DNA of 64,000 nt from Alteromonas salexigens (GCF_025628895.1 NZ_JAOTJC010000006.1:359960-423959), one strand, 5' to 3'; shown: positions 1-8,578, counted from the first letter of the stretch. Made by a program: numbers and translations. Notes: a model not told the origin generated them from the sequence alone.

Positions 1-128
1 AAAGCGCAGTCGTTTCCAGTGAGGGTGAGAACCCCCGCGGTTCGACAAATCGTCGGGAACGATTTGTGCCGCCGAAGGTGCCCGTAGGGGCGGGTACAGG
101 ATGTACCCGAGCACATCCCTCACTCTCC
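1..128 (+). repeat. Truncated copy of the tRNA-Ser-associated structured repeat
   Basis: This stretch matches, with a few substitutions, the second half of the 179-bp repeat unit found after the tRNA-Ser gene at 3494-3585. It ends with the same tRNA-Ser 3' sequence (positions 115-129), after which the match stops before CCA. The closing-stem halves AGTGAGGG (18-25) and CCCTCACT (117-124) are present, as is the hairpin with arms at 91-98 and 102-109. The left end is cut by the window edge, so a second tRNA-Ser-like locus may lie just upstream; that is inference. It is not obviously part of the downstream permease gene. Confidence 0.8.
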
Positions 129-276
129 GGCGCTCAATACCCAATAACTTTAAACACATGCGGCTTTGCCACAACTGTATGATTTTCATACCCGGGATAT
201 ACGACCACAGTCGCATTGTTACATCCTGTTCACATGTTTAGGCTGGCGTTTTCTTCGCGCAATCTAAAGGTGTAAT

Positions 277-1743
277 GTGTCACAAGAAAGTTCTTCTTAT
301 CAAAAACTTCACAAACCGAGCAGTAGTTTTGAATCGCGGGACGACTACTTAAATCACGAACTACAAATTATTTCTCCAAAGCGCTGGCGCTTGAATCTTC
401 CGGGTAAGGACTACCGTGTTGAGTGGGAGGACTTTATTCCGGGGATGGCCGCAACTATTGGGAAAATCGTCATGGTTGCGGCGGTAGTAGGGGCATTTGC
501 TGCACCACTTGGCTTGTCACCTGAGTTCGTAATTGAAAACGTGCGCTTTGAACTGCTCATTGCCGCGGTGTTGTTTGTGGTTCTGATCTCTGGCTTTTTG
601 AACCCTTCTGCCAATCTGGCGGGCACTCATGGTCCTCTTCTGCCACTCGTACCGTTAATGGTGGCTTCTGGTGGTCACCCCATGGCGTTGGGGCTGTTAA
701 TCGGTTTGTTTGGGTTTATTTTAGGTATAACTAAAGGCGGGAGTATTCTTGCCAAATTAACCAGTAACGGTGTCTGTGGCGGCTTACTGTTGTACTTAGG
801 TTTTATTGGTATAACAGGGCAGGTTAAGAAACTGTTTGCGTGGGCAGAAAGTTTCGACATGGCGTACCTGGCCTTTGTCGTGATTATCGCCACTATTTTA
901 ATGTACGCATGGTTAGAGCATATTCAAAAACGCTGGCTGGCTATTCCACTTGGCGCAGTCATGGCAGCTGTCATTGCGCTTGCTTTCGGGGCACCTTTTG
1001 AATTTACCACCTCACCAGGTATGCCTAATTTAAACCCAGCGTATTGGTGGGGAGAAGATACAGGCTGGCAGTTAGGGTTACCTGACTGGTCGCATTTTAT
1101 CGCGGTAATGCCTTTTGCCGTGCTGGCCGTAGCCATGTGGTCGCCAGACTTTCTGGGTCATCAGGTGTTTCAAAAGCTGAGCTACCCTAAAAAAAGCGAA
1201 AGAGCCCACATGAACATAGATGACACCATGATTGCTGCGTCAAGCCGCCAGGCGGTAGGTAGCTTACTGGGAGGTGGTAATATTTCTTCCTCTTGGGGAA
1301 CCTATATTATACCGGCGTCAATTGCACGCAGGCCCATTCCGGGCGGTGCGCTGGTAACCGGCCTTCTATGTGTTATCGCCGCAATATGGGGTTACCCTAT
1401 GGATCTCGCAATTTGGCCGCCGGTTCTCTGTGTCGCGCTGGTCGTGGGTGTGTTTTTACCGCTAATGGAAGCGGGTATGCAGATGACAAGGGAAGGCAAA
1501 ACAACCCAGTCTGCGGCACTTGTCGTCATTTCTTCTGTGGTGGTCAACCCGGTTTTCGGATGGTCTTTAACCATGCTACTGGACAATATTGGTTTGGTAG
1601 GCTGCAAAGACAGAGCGATAGAGTTAGGTAAAGCCGGCCGCTGGTTAATTCCCGGTGTCACCTTTATTGTGTTGTGTACGGTAATGGCACTCATTGGAAT
1701 GTTCCCGGGCGTACCTGCTCTGATGGAGACGTTTAGGCTTTAA
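277..1743 (+). CDS. DUF3360 family putative permease
   Basis: A 488-residue polytopic inner-membrane protein. After about 50 polar N-terminal residues there are roughly ten to twelve hydrophobic segments, with a conserved-looking GTHGPLLPLVP stretch near residue 115 and a C-terminal run of membrane helices. Sequence and length fit the DUF3360 family as I remember it; members resemble SulP/xanthine-uracil type permeases but have no assigned substrate that I know of. The start is GTG at 277, preceded by AAAGG at 266-270; an ATG two bases earlier is out of frame. It stands alone, ending just before a convergent LysR gene, and the transported compound cannot be told from the sequence. Confidence 0.8.
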   Translation: MSQESSSYQKLHKPSSSFESRDDYLNHELQIISPKRWRLNLPGKDYRVEWEDFIPGMAATIGKIVMVAAVVGAFAAPLGLSPEFVIENVRFELLIAAVLFVVLISGFLNPSANLAGTHGPLLPLVPLMVASGGHPMALGLLIGLFGFILGITKGGSILAKLTSNGVCGGLLLYLGFIGITGQVKKLFAWAESFDMAYLAFVVIIATILMYAWLEHIQKRWLAIPLGAVMAAVIALAFGAPFEFTTSPGMPNLNPAYWWGEDTGWQLGLPDWSHFIAVMPFAVLAVAMWSPDFLGHQVFQKLSYPKKSERAHMNIDDTMIAASSRQAVGSLLGGGNISSSWGTYIIPASIARRPIPGGALVTGLLCVIAAIWGYPMDLAIWPPVLCVALVVGVFLPLMEAGMQMTREGKTTQSAALVVISSVVVNPVFGWSLTMLLDNIGLVGCKDRAIELGKAGRWLIPGVTFIVLCTVMALIGMFPGVPALMETFRL

Positions 1744-1798
1744 ATCGTCATTCGCGTGGGCTGGCCGAGCAGCCCACGCTTAATTTTATCGGTATTGC

Positions 1799-2704
1799 TT
1801 ACCTGTCCCAGTAGGGAATATCCTCAAAATATTCGGACAAAAAATCTATGAACACCCGTAGCTTGTTTGATACGAGTTTACGGTGCGGGTAAACCGCATA
1901 CAATGATACAGGCTCAGGAACAAACGCTTCCAATACAGAGACTAACTCTCCCCGTTTTAATGCACCACCCGCAATAAAGGTAGGCTGTAAAACATAACCT
2001 TCACCTTGTTTGGCGACGTTGAGTAAAACTTCGCCATTATTCGCCGTGAGTCTGGGCGTATATTTTTGGGCGTTGGCTTTCAGCGCTCTTATCAGTTCAG
2101 ATTGATCGTTGTCGTAGTTAACATACGTGTATTCCAGATAATGATCAGGTTTTAATTCAGCAGGGTGTGAGGGCATCCCGTACTTCTCTAAATAAGCGGG
2201 CGAGGCGCAGAGGGCTAACTTTACAGTAGTGATTTTCTTTGCCACCAGCGTCGAACTGGCAAGGTGGCCTGCGCGAATGGCAACATCGAAACCTTCATCT
2301 ACTACATCCACTTTCCGATCATTCAGTTGCAGGTTAATTGATACGTGAGGGTGGGCGTTTTGAAATGCTCCTAATGCCCCCGCGAGATGCAGAGTAGAAA
2401 AGGAAACTGGTGCACTCACATGCAAAACGCCTTTTGCCTGGGCATTGAAAAGCCCGAGTTGGCCTTCCATGTCATTAATACTTTCAAGAATATGGTTGGC
2501 ATGCTGTAAGCACTGCCGCCCGGCTTCGGTGAGATGGATACGCCTTGTGGTGCGGTTGAACAACCGGGCGTCGAGATGCTTTTCAAGTTGCGCCACGTAT
2601 TTGCTGACAAGTTGATTCGATGTATCCAGTTTTTCTGCCGCTTTGGTAAAACTGCCTTCATTTGCAGCCGCCACAAAGGTTTTGAGCAGCGCGATCCTGT
2701 CCAT
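1799..2704 (-). CDS. LysR family transcriptional regulator
   Basis: A 301-residue DNA-binding regulator. Residues 1-60 form the winged helix-turn-helix (LLKTFVAAANEGSFTKAAEKL then the recognition helix), followed by a linker helix and a periplasmic-binding-protein-like effector domain from about residue 90 to 295. Length and layout are normal for LysR proteins, and it resembles the DmlR/AaeR-like branch with short C-terminus. It is divergent from the DoxX gene at 2892, with a 187-bp shared promoter region containing two similar 13-bp direct repeats. Regulation of the DoxX gene and of itself is the natural inference. The effector is unknown. Confidence 0.9.
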   Translation of the reverse strand: MDRIALLKTFVAAANEGSFTKAAEKLDTSNQLVSKYVAQLEKHLDARLFNRTTRRIHLTEAGRQCLQHANHILESINDMEGQLGLFNAQAKGVLHVSAPVSFSTLHLAGALGAFQNAHPHVSINLQLNDRKVDVVDEGFDVAIRAGHLASSTLVAKKITTVKLALCASPAYLEKYGMPSHPAELKPDHYLEYTYVNYDNDQSELIRALKANAQKYTPRLTANNGEVLLNVAKQGEGYVLQPTFIAGGALKRGELVSVLEAFVPEPVSLYAVYPHRKLVSNKLRVFIDFLSEYFEDIPYWDR

Positions 2705-2730
2705 TTTCTTATCCGATTATCAATGGTGTA

Positions 2731-2784
2731 TTGGTAATCATTCAACATGCAGCCACTTTATTCAAGTAGCGTTGGTAACTATTC
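2731..2784. promoter_or_regulatory. Two direct repeats in the LysR/DoxX divergent promoter region
   Basis: TTGGTAATCATTC at 2731-2743 and TTGGTAACTATTC at 2772-2784 differ at only two positions and are 41 bp apart, close to four helical turns. LysR regulators commonly bind paired sites between divergent genes, so these are candidate operator half-sites. Binding is inferred, not shown. Confidence 0.4.
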
Positions 2785-2891
2785 TAAGCTCATAACGTTT
2801 GTAAGGCAGCGTTACAGCGGAAGACAAAGGCGCACGCAACGCCATTGAGGGAAGCCTTGCCGTTTTTAAGATTACAGAAATTGAGGATAAT

Positions 2892-3356
2892 ATGATGAGT
2901 CAGCAACTTTTGAATAAAATTTTTACTACTAATAACAGCTTCGCGAGTCTGGTGTTACGCATACCGGTAGGAATTATTCTGGCCGCCCACGGCGCACAAA
3001 AACTTTTCGCCTGGTTTGGGGGCTACGGCCTGGCGGGCACCGGTCAATGGATGGAGAGTATAGGGCTGGCACCAGGCTATCTCATGGCTTTACTGGCCGG
3101 TACCGCTGAGTTTTTTGGTGGAATTGCGTTAATCCTGGGTTTGCTTACCCGACCCGCTGCTCTGGTGAGCGCATTTACCATGATTATTGCGATTTTTAGC
3201 GTGCACGCTGCCAACGGTTTGTTTATGAGTAATAACGGATACGAGTTCGCTTTGTCGCTACTGGCTGCGACCAGCGCGCTGGCGATACAAGGTGGTGGGA
3301 AATACTCGTTTGATTTATTTATTGCCAATAAGCTGAACAGCAAAGGCGCTCGATAG
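2892..3356 (+). CDS. DoxX family membrane protein
   Basis: A 154-residue inner-membrane protein with four hydrophobic segments and the family signature near residues 20-45 (RIPVGIILAAHGAQKLFAWFGG). DoxX proteins are small quinone-linked or redox-related membrane proteins; LysR-DoxX divergent pairs are frequent in proteobacteria. Start choice is between ATG codons at 2892 and 2895; GAGGA at 2883-2887 sits four or seven bases before them, slightly favouring the second. The gene is probably controlled by the adjacent LysR protein. The actual substrate or partner is not known. Confidence 0.88.
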   Translation: MMSQQLLNKIFTTNNSFASLVLRIPVGIILAAHGAQKLFAWFGGYGLAGTGQWMESIGLAPGYLMALLAGTAEFFGGIALILGLLTRPAALVSAFTMIIAIFSVHAANGLFMSNNGYEFALSLLAATSALAIQGGGKYSFDLFIANKLNSKGAR

Positions 3357-3451
3357 AGACCAAATAACGTCACTAATTTTGTTTTTTCAGGGATAATTGA
3401 GGCGTTTTGTTTATCAATTGGTCGCTTAGACAAAAATGTTCAAATAAGTGC

Positions 3452-3479
3452 TTTACACCTCGGACGAAATCATTAAGAT
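3452..3479 (+). promoter_or_regulatory. Probable sigma-70 promoter of tRNA-Ser
   Basis: TTTACA (3452-3457) and TAAGAT (3474-3479) are separated by 16 bp. The tRNA begins 15 bases after the -10 element, so a very short leader is expected. Confidence 0.6.
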
Positions 3480-3493
3480 ACGCAGCACTTCAC

Positions 3494-3585
3494 GGAGAGT
3501 TGGCAGAGTCCGGTTGAATGCACCTGACTTGAAATCAGGCGAAGGGTCAAACCTTCCGGGGGTTCGAATCCCTCACTCTCCGCCA
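3494..3585 (+). tRNA. tRNA-Ser(TGA)
   Basis: A complete class II tRNA of 92 nt with encoded CCA. The acceptor stem GGAGAGT (3494-3500) pairs with ACTCTCC (3575-3581), the discriminator is G3582, and CCA is 3583-3585. The anticodon stem CCTGA/TCAGG encloses the loop CTTGAAA, giving anticodon TGA. A long variable arm and the GGTTCGAATC T-loop are present. A hairpin terminator follows directly. The last 18 nt of the gene are the first part of a 179-bp tandem repeat. Confidence 0.97.
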
Positions 3586-3592
3586 CATTCCG

Positions 3593-3622
3593 AAAAACCC
3601 GCACAAGTTGCGGGTTTTTTTA
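3593..3622 (+). terminator. Rho-independent terminator after tRNA-Ser
   Basis: CCCGCA (3598-3603) pairs with TGCGGG (3609-3614) around a five-base loop, flanked by an A-run and a T-run. An identical copy occurs one repeat unit later. Confidence 0.85.
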
Positions 3623-3771
3623 TAACTAAAAAAAAGCGCAGACTTTTCCAGTGAGGGTGAGAACCCCCGCGGTTCGACAAATCGTCGGGAACGATTTGTG
3701 CCGCCGAAGGCGCCCGAAGGGGCAGGTACAGGATGTACCTGAGCACATCCCTCACTCTCCGCCACATTCCG

Positions 3772-3801
3772 AAAAACCCGCACAAGTTGCGGGTTTTTTT
3801 A
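3772..3801 (+). terminator. Second copy of the tRNA-Ser terminator inside the repeat array
   Basis: The same CCCGCA/TGCGGG hairpin with T-run, 179 bp after the first copy. The third, partial unit has lost it. Confidence 0.8.
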
Positions 3802-3948
3802 TAACAAAAAAAAAGCGCAGACGTTTCCAGTGAGGGTGAGAACCCCCACGGTTCGACAAATCGTCGGGAACGATTTGTGCCGCCGAAGGCGCCCGAAGGG
3901 ACAGGTACAGGATGTTCCTGAGCACATCCCTCACTCTCCGCCACATTC

Positions 3949-4360
3949 AAAAAGCACATCCCATAGTCACTAATCACTGATTAATGTGATTTGGCATGAC
4001 CCAGTCATCGGTTTTATTCATTACAACCCAAACCAATAACCTTATCGCTCTTTTCATTTGCACTAAATAGTGGGTAAGCAGCTCTTTTTCAGCACGATAC
4101 GCAAAAGTTACCGAAGCGGCTAATAACCTAAATAAATTCAGCGGTATTTATAACCTCGGTATGCAATTTTCCTTAATGGTTACAGGGCTTCCGTTAGCGC
4201 TTTTCTGATCTTATCAGCCGTGTAGCCGGTAAATATCGTATTATAAATATACATACAATCTTCCCCTCAGTGCTGCTATCGTTATACGTACTGCGAGTCG
4301 TCGACGTACGCCCTTGAGGCGATGACAACCTATGTGCATGCTTTTCACAGGGAGCCAATC
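3949..4360. other. Gene-free stretch before ovoA
   Basis: About 410 bp between the last tRNA-Ser repeat and the chosen ovoA start. I see no convincing coding frame. An AT-rich patch around 4225-4255 could hold the ovoA promoter, but no clear -35/-10 pair stands out. Confidence 0.5.
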
Positions 4361-6460
4361 ATGACGCATCCACACACTCCTGATCTTGCGACGGGATCGG
4401 TTGAGGAGAAACGTCAGGAAATTCTGCGTTATTTTCATCATTCCTTCGACCTTTACGACTCTCTCTTCAGTGTATTGGCTACCGATGATGCATTTTATCA
4501 ACGCCCTGAAAAGCTCCGTCATCCGTTAATTTTTTACTATGGCCACACGGCTACGTTTTTTATAAACAAGCTACTGCTGGCGAAACTCATTGATGAGCGC
4601 ATTAACCCTGAGTTTGAATCCTTGTTTGCGGTAGGCGTAGACGAAATGAGTTGGGATGATCTTAACGACGCTCACTACGACTGGCCGTCCGTGGAACAAG
4701 TCAGAGATTATCGACGTCAGGTTCGTACGCTAGTGTCTGATCTTATTAGCACAATGCACTTTACAATGCCCGTGTCCTGGGAAAGCCTCATGTGGCCGGT
4801 TGTGATGGGAATTGAACATGAGCGCATTCATCTGGAAACATCCTCGGTACTAATTCGGCAGCTTGATATCGGCTATTTGCGCCAGTCGTCAGATTGGCCA
4901 CGGTGTGAAGAGCAGGGTGACGCGCCGGCCAACCAATTGGTTGAGGTACCGGCGGGCAAGGTTTCGCGCAGTAAATCACATGATGACTCTATATATGGCT
5001 GGGATAATGAGTACGGCACAGAAGAAGAAGCAGTGGGGGCGTTTAAAGCCGCAAAATATCTGGTGTCTAACGGCGAGTTTCTTAAATTTGTTAAAGACGG
5101 GGGTTACCAGCAGTCGCAATGGTGGGAACAAGAAGGTAATCGCTGGCGGGACTACACGCAAGCCACTCACCCGGTGTTTTGGGTTGCCGGTGAGCACGGC
5201 TTTGACTACCGCAGCATGCTGGATATTCAGCCGTTGCCGCTAAACTGGCCTGTGGATGTTAATTATCACGAGGCCAAAGCGTTTTGTAACTGGTTAAGTG
5301 CGAAAGAGGGCAGATCAATTCGGCTGCCCACCGAGCATGAATGGCTGCGAATACGGGACGAAGCTGGTGTCACAGAGCGTCGTTATGCAGGTGACGCCAA
5401 TATTCACCTGTCTGATAGCGCATCATCGGTGCCTGTGGATCGCTACCCACAGGGTGAGTTTTTTGATGTAGTAGGAAATGTCTGGCAGTGGACGGAAACA
5501 CCCATTTACCCCATGGCAGGCTTTAAAGTGCACCCGTTGTACGATGACTTCACTACACCCACGTTTGATAATAAGCATAACCTGATCAAAGGCGGCAGCT
5601 GGATATCAACCGGTAATGAAGCAACCCGGGACAGCCGTTACGCATTTCGCCGCCATTTTTTCCAGCATGCCGGGTTTCGCTATATTGAATCGGACAGCAA
5701 CATCCAGGTGTCAGACATGAATTATGAAAGCGATACCCAGGTCTCTCAGTACTGCGAATTTCATTATGGACAGGAGTATTTTGGGGTACCTAACTTTGCT
5801 AAATCCTGTGCACAAGTGTGTCTCCGTCATATGCAGGGGCGCCCTAAACAGCGGGCACTGGATCTCGGTTGCGCGGTGGGCCGCTCGGCTTTCGAGCTTG
5901 CCAGAGAGTTTGACCATGTTGATGCAGTGGACTTTTCCGCCCGGTTCATTAAAACAGCAGCAGCCATGCAGGCTAATGGCGAAATCCGCTATAGCCTGGC
6001 AGAGGAAGGCACGTTAACGTCATTTCATATTCAGCGGATAGCAGATATGGGTCTGACAGACGCTGCGCAGCGCGTCAGGTTTATGCAGGGCGATGCTTGT
6101 AATCTCAAGCCACAATTCGATAACTACGATCTCATTTTCATGGGCAACCTGTTGGACAGGGTATACAGCCCGCGCAAGGTATTACAAACCGTCACGGAGC
6201 GATTAAACACAGGTGGGATCCTGGTGGTGGCTTCACCGTTTACCTGGCTTGACGAGTATACAGAGCCCTCGGAGTGGCTGGGCGGATTTAAGGAGGATAC
6301 CGGCGAAACCCTGACGTCTACCGATGCCCTGGAACGTGAACTGGCGGCACAGTTTATACGGCTGGATGGCCCGTTTGACATACCTTTTGTGATACGGGAG
6401 ACCAAACGTAAATATCAGCATAGCCTGTCAGAATGCAGTGTATTTCAGAAGCGTAGCTGA
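4361..6460 (+). CDS. ovoA: Ovothiol synthase OvoA (5-histidylcysteine sulfoxide synthase and methyltransferase)
   Basis: OvoA is a non-heme iron enzyme that joins cysteine to histidine C5 with oxygen, forming histidylcysteine sulfoxide; its C-terminal SAM domain later methylates 5-thiohistidine. The 699-residue protein shows all three parts: a DinB-like iron domain (about 20-165) with the HX3HXE ligand motif at His153, His157 and Glu159; a formylglycine-generating-enzyme-like domain (about 180-440); and a methyltransferase with motif I ALDLGCAVG near residue 495. I chose ATG 4361 over an upstream ATG at 4322 because AGGGAG lies seven bases before it. The stop overlaps the start of ovoB by one base, indicating translational coupling. 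Confidence 0.93.
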   Translation: MTHPHTPDLATGSVEEKRQEILRYFHHSFDLYDSLFSVLATDDAFYQRPEKLRHPLIFYYGHTATFFINKLLLAKLIDERINPEFESLFAVGVDEMSWDDLNDAHYDWPSVEQVRDYRRQVRTLVSDLISTMHFTMPVSWESLMWPVVMGIEHERIHLETSSVLIRQLDIGYLRQSSDWPRCEEQGDAPANQLVEVPAGKVSRSKSHDDSIYGWDNEYGTEEEAVGAFKAAKYLVSNGEFLKFVKDGGYQQSQWWEQEGNRWRDYTQATHPVFWVAGEHGFDYRSMLDIQPLPLNWPVDVNYHEAKAFCNWLSAKEGRSIRLPTEHEWLRIRDEAGVTERRYAGDANIHLSDSASSVPVDRYPQGEFFDVVGNVWQWTETPIYPMAGFKVHPLYDDFTTPTFDNKHNLIKGGSWISTGNEATRDSRYAFRRHFFQHAGFRYIESDSNIQVSDMNYESDTQVSQYCEFHYGQEYFGVPNFAKSCAQVCLRHMQGRPKQRALDLGCAVGRSAFELAREFDHVDAVDFSARFIKTAAAMQANGEIRYSLAEEGTLTSFHIQRIADMGLTDAAQRVRFMQGDACNLKPQFDNYDLIFMGNLLDRVYSPRKVLQTVTERLNTGGILVVASPFTWLDEYTEPSEWLGGFKEDTGETLTSTDALERELAAQFIRLDGPFDIPFVIRETKRKYQHSLSECSVFQKRS

Positions 6461-7554
6461 TGTTTGTCGACCGGCGAAATAGCGGTGCAGAGAAGTTCGA
6501 TCGTAAACGGGCCCCCGGCAACTGTCAGCACGAAGATCCTTTGTACCTGTGGCTGGCAGATCTCGATGTGCCACCTCCCTCATGCGTACACAAGGCAGTG
6601 GCGGAATTTCTTGCATCCGACGCCTTCGGCTATGTAGAGACTGATATCGGGGCTGCGGTATCTCATTGGTATGCCAAACGTGGCACATTAGCTCCTTCCT
6701 TTACCCCTGTCCCGTTGTGTTCTGTTATTGCGGGTGTGCATACAGCAATCAGCATATTCTCCAAGCCAGCGGACTCGATAATGGTGTTCACACCCACGTA
6801 CGGGCCACTCATAGACGCCATTCGCATAGCGGGACGCATTCCATTATACGTTCCGTTGCAGGCGGGTCGGCCGACTATCGAAAGCCTTTATCCCAGTGCT
6901 TCCATGCTGCTGGTCTGCCATCCGAATAACCCTGATGGCAGTCAGTTTTCAGAGGAGACACAGCGCCAGATTGCGAGGTTTTGTCAGCAACATGACATTA
7001 CCGTGGTTAGCGATGAAGCACATGCCGATTTCACGTTTGGCGAGAGCCCGGTGATGCCCTGGGCTGCGCTCGATGCTGACGCCATATCGCTGGCCAGTCC
7101 GGTGAAAGGCTTTAATCTTGCTGCCATTCCTGCAGCCAGTTATGCCCTGATTGCTAATCAGACAAAGCGGGAGATGTTTGCTGATGCCGTAAAAAAGCGC
7201 CACCTGTCTGCCTCAGCGGTAAGCAGGGTGGCATTGAATGCAGCCTATCAGCAAGGTGGTGACTGGTTTACTGACGTACAGCATTGCCTGCATAAAAACC
7301 GTGTTCTCAGTGAGCAGTTAGCCAGCAAACTCCCCGGGAAGATTACCTGGTCAACGGGCACGGCAGGCTTTTTCATGTGGCTAAATCTTGCAGCAGGTTT
7401 GTCAGTGAATGACACCCACGCACGGTTGGATAGGGCGGGCGTAGTGTTGTCCCCGGGCGAGTCTTTTGGTGCTCCGGGCTGGTTTCGAATGAATTTGGCT
7501 TCCCACCCAGAAGTGTTAAAAGAAGCATTTTCCAGGCTCCTAAAATCATTCTAG
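6460..7554 (+). CDS. ovoB: PLP-dependent C-S lyase OvoB
   Basis: A 364-residue fold-type I aminotransferase-like protein, close to the MalY/PatB C-S lyase group. The PLP lysine is in SPVKGFNLA (about residue 217) and the cofactor-contacting aspartate in SDEAHADF (about residue 186); a WLADLDVPPP stretch near the N-terminus is typical of this group. Known OvoB proteins cleave histidylcysteine sulfoxide to release 5-thiohistidine, which OvoA then methylates to ovothiol A. The TGATG overlap with ovoA places both in one transcript, so the pathway appears complete here. The assignment as OvoB rests on context plus family; on its own it would be a MalY-like lyase. Confidence 0.85.
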   Translation: MFVDRRNSGAEKFDRKRAPGNCQHEDPLYLWLADLDVPPPSCVHKAVAEFLASDAFGYVETDIGAAVSHWYAKRGTLAPSFTPVPLCSVIAGVHTAISIFSKPADSIMVFTPTYGPLIDAIRIAGRIPLYVPLQAGRPTIESLYPSASMLLVCHPNNPDGSQFSEETQRQIARFCQQHDITVVSDEAHADFTFGESPVMPWAALDADAISLASPVKGFNLAAIPAASYALIANQTKREMFADAVKKRHLSASAVSRVALNAAYQQGGDWFTDVQHCLHKNRVLSEQLASKLPGKITWSTGTAGFFMWLNLAAGLSVNDTHARLDRAGVVLSPGESFGAPGWFRMNLASHPEVLKEAFSRLLKSF

Positions 7555-7644
7555 ATAATAGAATAAATGTTAAAAATTTAGCTGATATAAGTATGGAATA
7601 TTAGATTGTAAACTGCCCTTATCTTAAGGCTTCAGGAGCAATGT

Positions 7645-8337
7645 ATGCGATATATCAGACGAGCAGATGAGCGGGGACGAGTCGATTTTGGCTGGTTGCA
7701 GAGCCGTCACTCATTTTCCTTTGGCCATTATTATGACCCCGCGCACATGGGCTTTTCGGTACTGCGGGTGATAAATGATGACGTAGTAGCCGCGGGGAGG
7801 GGATTTGACACCCATGGCCACCGGGATATGGAAATTATCTCGTATGTGGTCTCTGGTAGCCTTGCCCACAAAGACAGCACGGGTACGGACGGTATTATTC
7901 CAGCTGGGGATATACAGCGCATGAGCGCTGGCAAGGGGATTATGCATTCGGAATACAACCCCTCGGAGACTGATACCGCCAATTTTCTGCAGATATGGAT
8001 ATTACCGCAGCACCGAGGTATAGCACCCAGTTACGCGCAGCGTACCATTAGTCAAAATGGCTCCGTGACACCTTTAATCACGCCAGACGGTAGCAATGGC
8101 ACGCTGAGTATTAATCAGGATATGTCGTTGTTTCGGGTGTTTTTGCAAGATAACCAGAGTCAGTCTTTTAGTACACATGCACGGTGGGGCTACCTGCATG
8201 TTATCAACGGGTCATTGGATATTGACGGTTCAATTTACCGGGCAGGGGACGCAATTGGCCTTTCCGAAGAAGACACTATTACCATTACCGCATCTCAGAC
8301 GGCTGAGGCGCTATGGTTTGATCTGCCGCCGGGCTAA
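7645..8337 (+). CDS. Pirin family protein (YhhW-like)
   Basis: A 230-residue bicupin. The N-terminal cupin carries the metal-binding pattern THGHRDMEI (about residues 56-64) and a later HSEYNPSE stretch; members of this group such as E. coli YhhW have quercetin 2,3-dioxygenase activity in vitro. Length is normal. An ATG start at 7645 is preceded by CAGGAG. It follows ovoB by 90 bp with an AT-rich gap, so it may have its own promoter. The physiological substrate is not known. Confidence 0.88.
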   Translation: MRYIRRADERGRVDFGWLQSRHSFSFGHYYDPAHMGFSVLRVINDDVVAAGRGFDTHGHRDMEIISYVVSGSLAHKDSTGTDGIIPAGDIQRMSAGKGIMHSEYNPSETDTANFLQIWILPQHRGIAPSYAQRTISQNGSVTPLITPDGSNGTLSINQDMSLFRVFLQDNQSQSFSTHARWGYLHVINGSLDIDGSIYRAGDAIGLSEEDTITITASQTAEALWFDLPPG

Positions 8338-8344
8338 CAGTGCC

Positions 8345-8578
8345 TTAGTCGGTGTCTTTAACCCACTTGCCGTTGGTATTTTTGTGGTAGCTCTGTTTAA
8401 CGGCCGACCAGGCAACCTTAAACGCAACGTCTTCCCGGCTGTTGTTGCCGTGTCGGTCTTTCGGCTCGGCATATTCCTCCCAGGCGCGGTTGAAGGCGGC
8501 AATGAAAATATCCTGGGCGTGAGCAGGCAAATTATCTTTCATTGAATCAGGTAACGATGTGCGGGATGAATAGGGCAT
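8345..8578 (-). CDS. chaB: ChaB family protein
   Basis: A 77-residue protein matching ChaB, a small protein encoded beside the calcium/sodium antiporter ChaA in E. coli and called a cation transport regulator. The whole protein aligns: MPYSSRTSLPDSMK at the start, LPAHAQDIF, and a C-terminal VAWSAVKQSYHK. The open frame extends to 8614, but ATG 8578 is preferred because GGGAGA precedes it and because E. coli ChaB begins at MPY. No chaA is nearby. It is convergent with the pirin gene, seven bases apart. Confidence 0.85.
   Translation of the reverse strand: MPYSSRTSLPDSMKDNLPAHAQDIFIAAFNRAWEEYAEPKDRHGNNSREDVAFKVAWSAVKQSYHKNTNGKWVKDTD

Larger units (their letters stand above)
3568..3948 (+). 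repeat. 179-bp tandem repeats carrying the tRNA-Ser 3' end
   Basis: Units begin at 3568, 3747 and 3926 (two exact periods of 179 bp); the third is only the first about 22 bases. Each unit starts with the final 18 nt of tRNA-Ser including CCA. The first two units then carry a rho-independent hairpin and a structured stretch. That stretch (3650-3756 and 3829-3935) is closed by AGTGAGGG pairing with CCCTCACT, which is itself the tRNA 3' strand. Inside it are hairpins at 3661-3675, 3677-3699 (nine perfect pairs) and 3723-3741 (eight perfect pairs). The arrangement recalls the E. coli tyrT distal repeats and rtT RNA. Confidence 0.9.

Noticed and set aside
3568-3948. CRISPR array
   Set aside because: The units are long, tandem and without unique spacers; they carry the tRNA 3' end.
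3547-3977. Minus-strand open frames of 64-134 codons across the tRNA-Ser repeats
   Set aside because: They repeat with the 179-bp unit, overlap the tRNA and terminators, and are best explained as by-products of the structured repeat.
4322-4360. Upstream ATG extension of ovoA
   Set aside because: No ribosome binding site for 4322, while AGGGAG is well placed before 4361.
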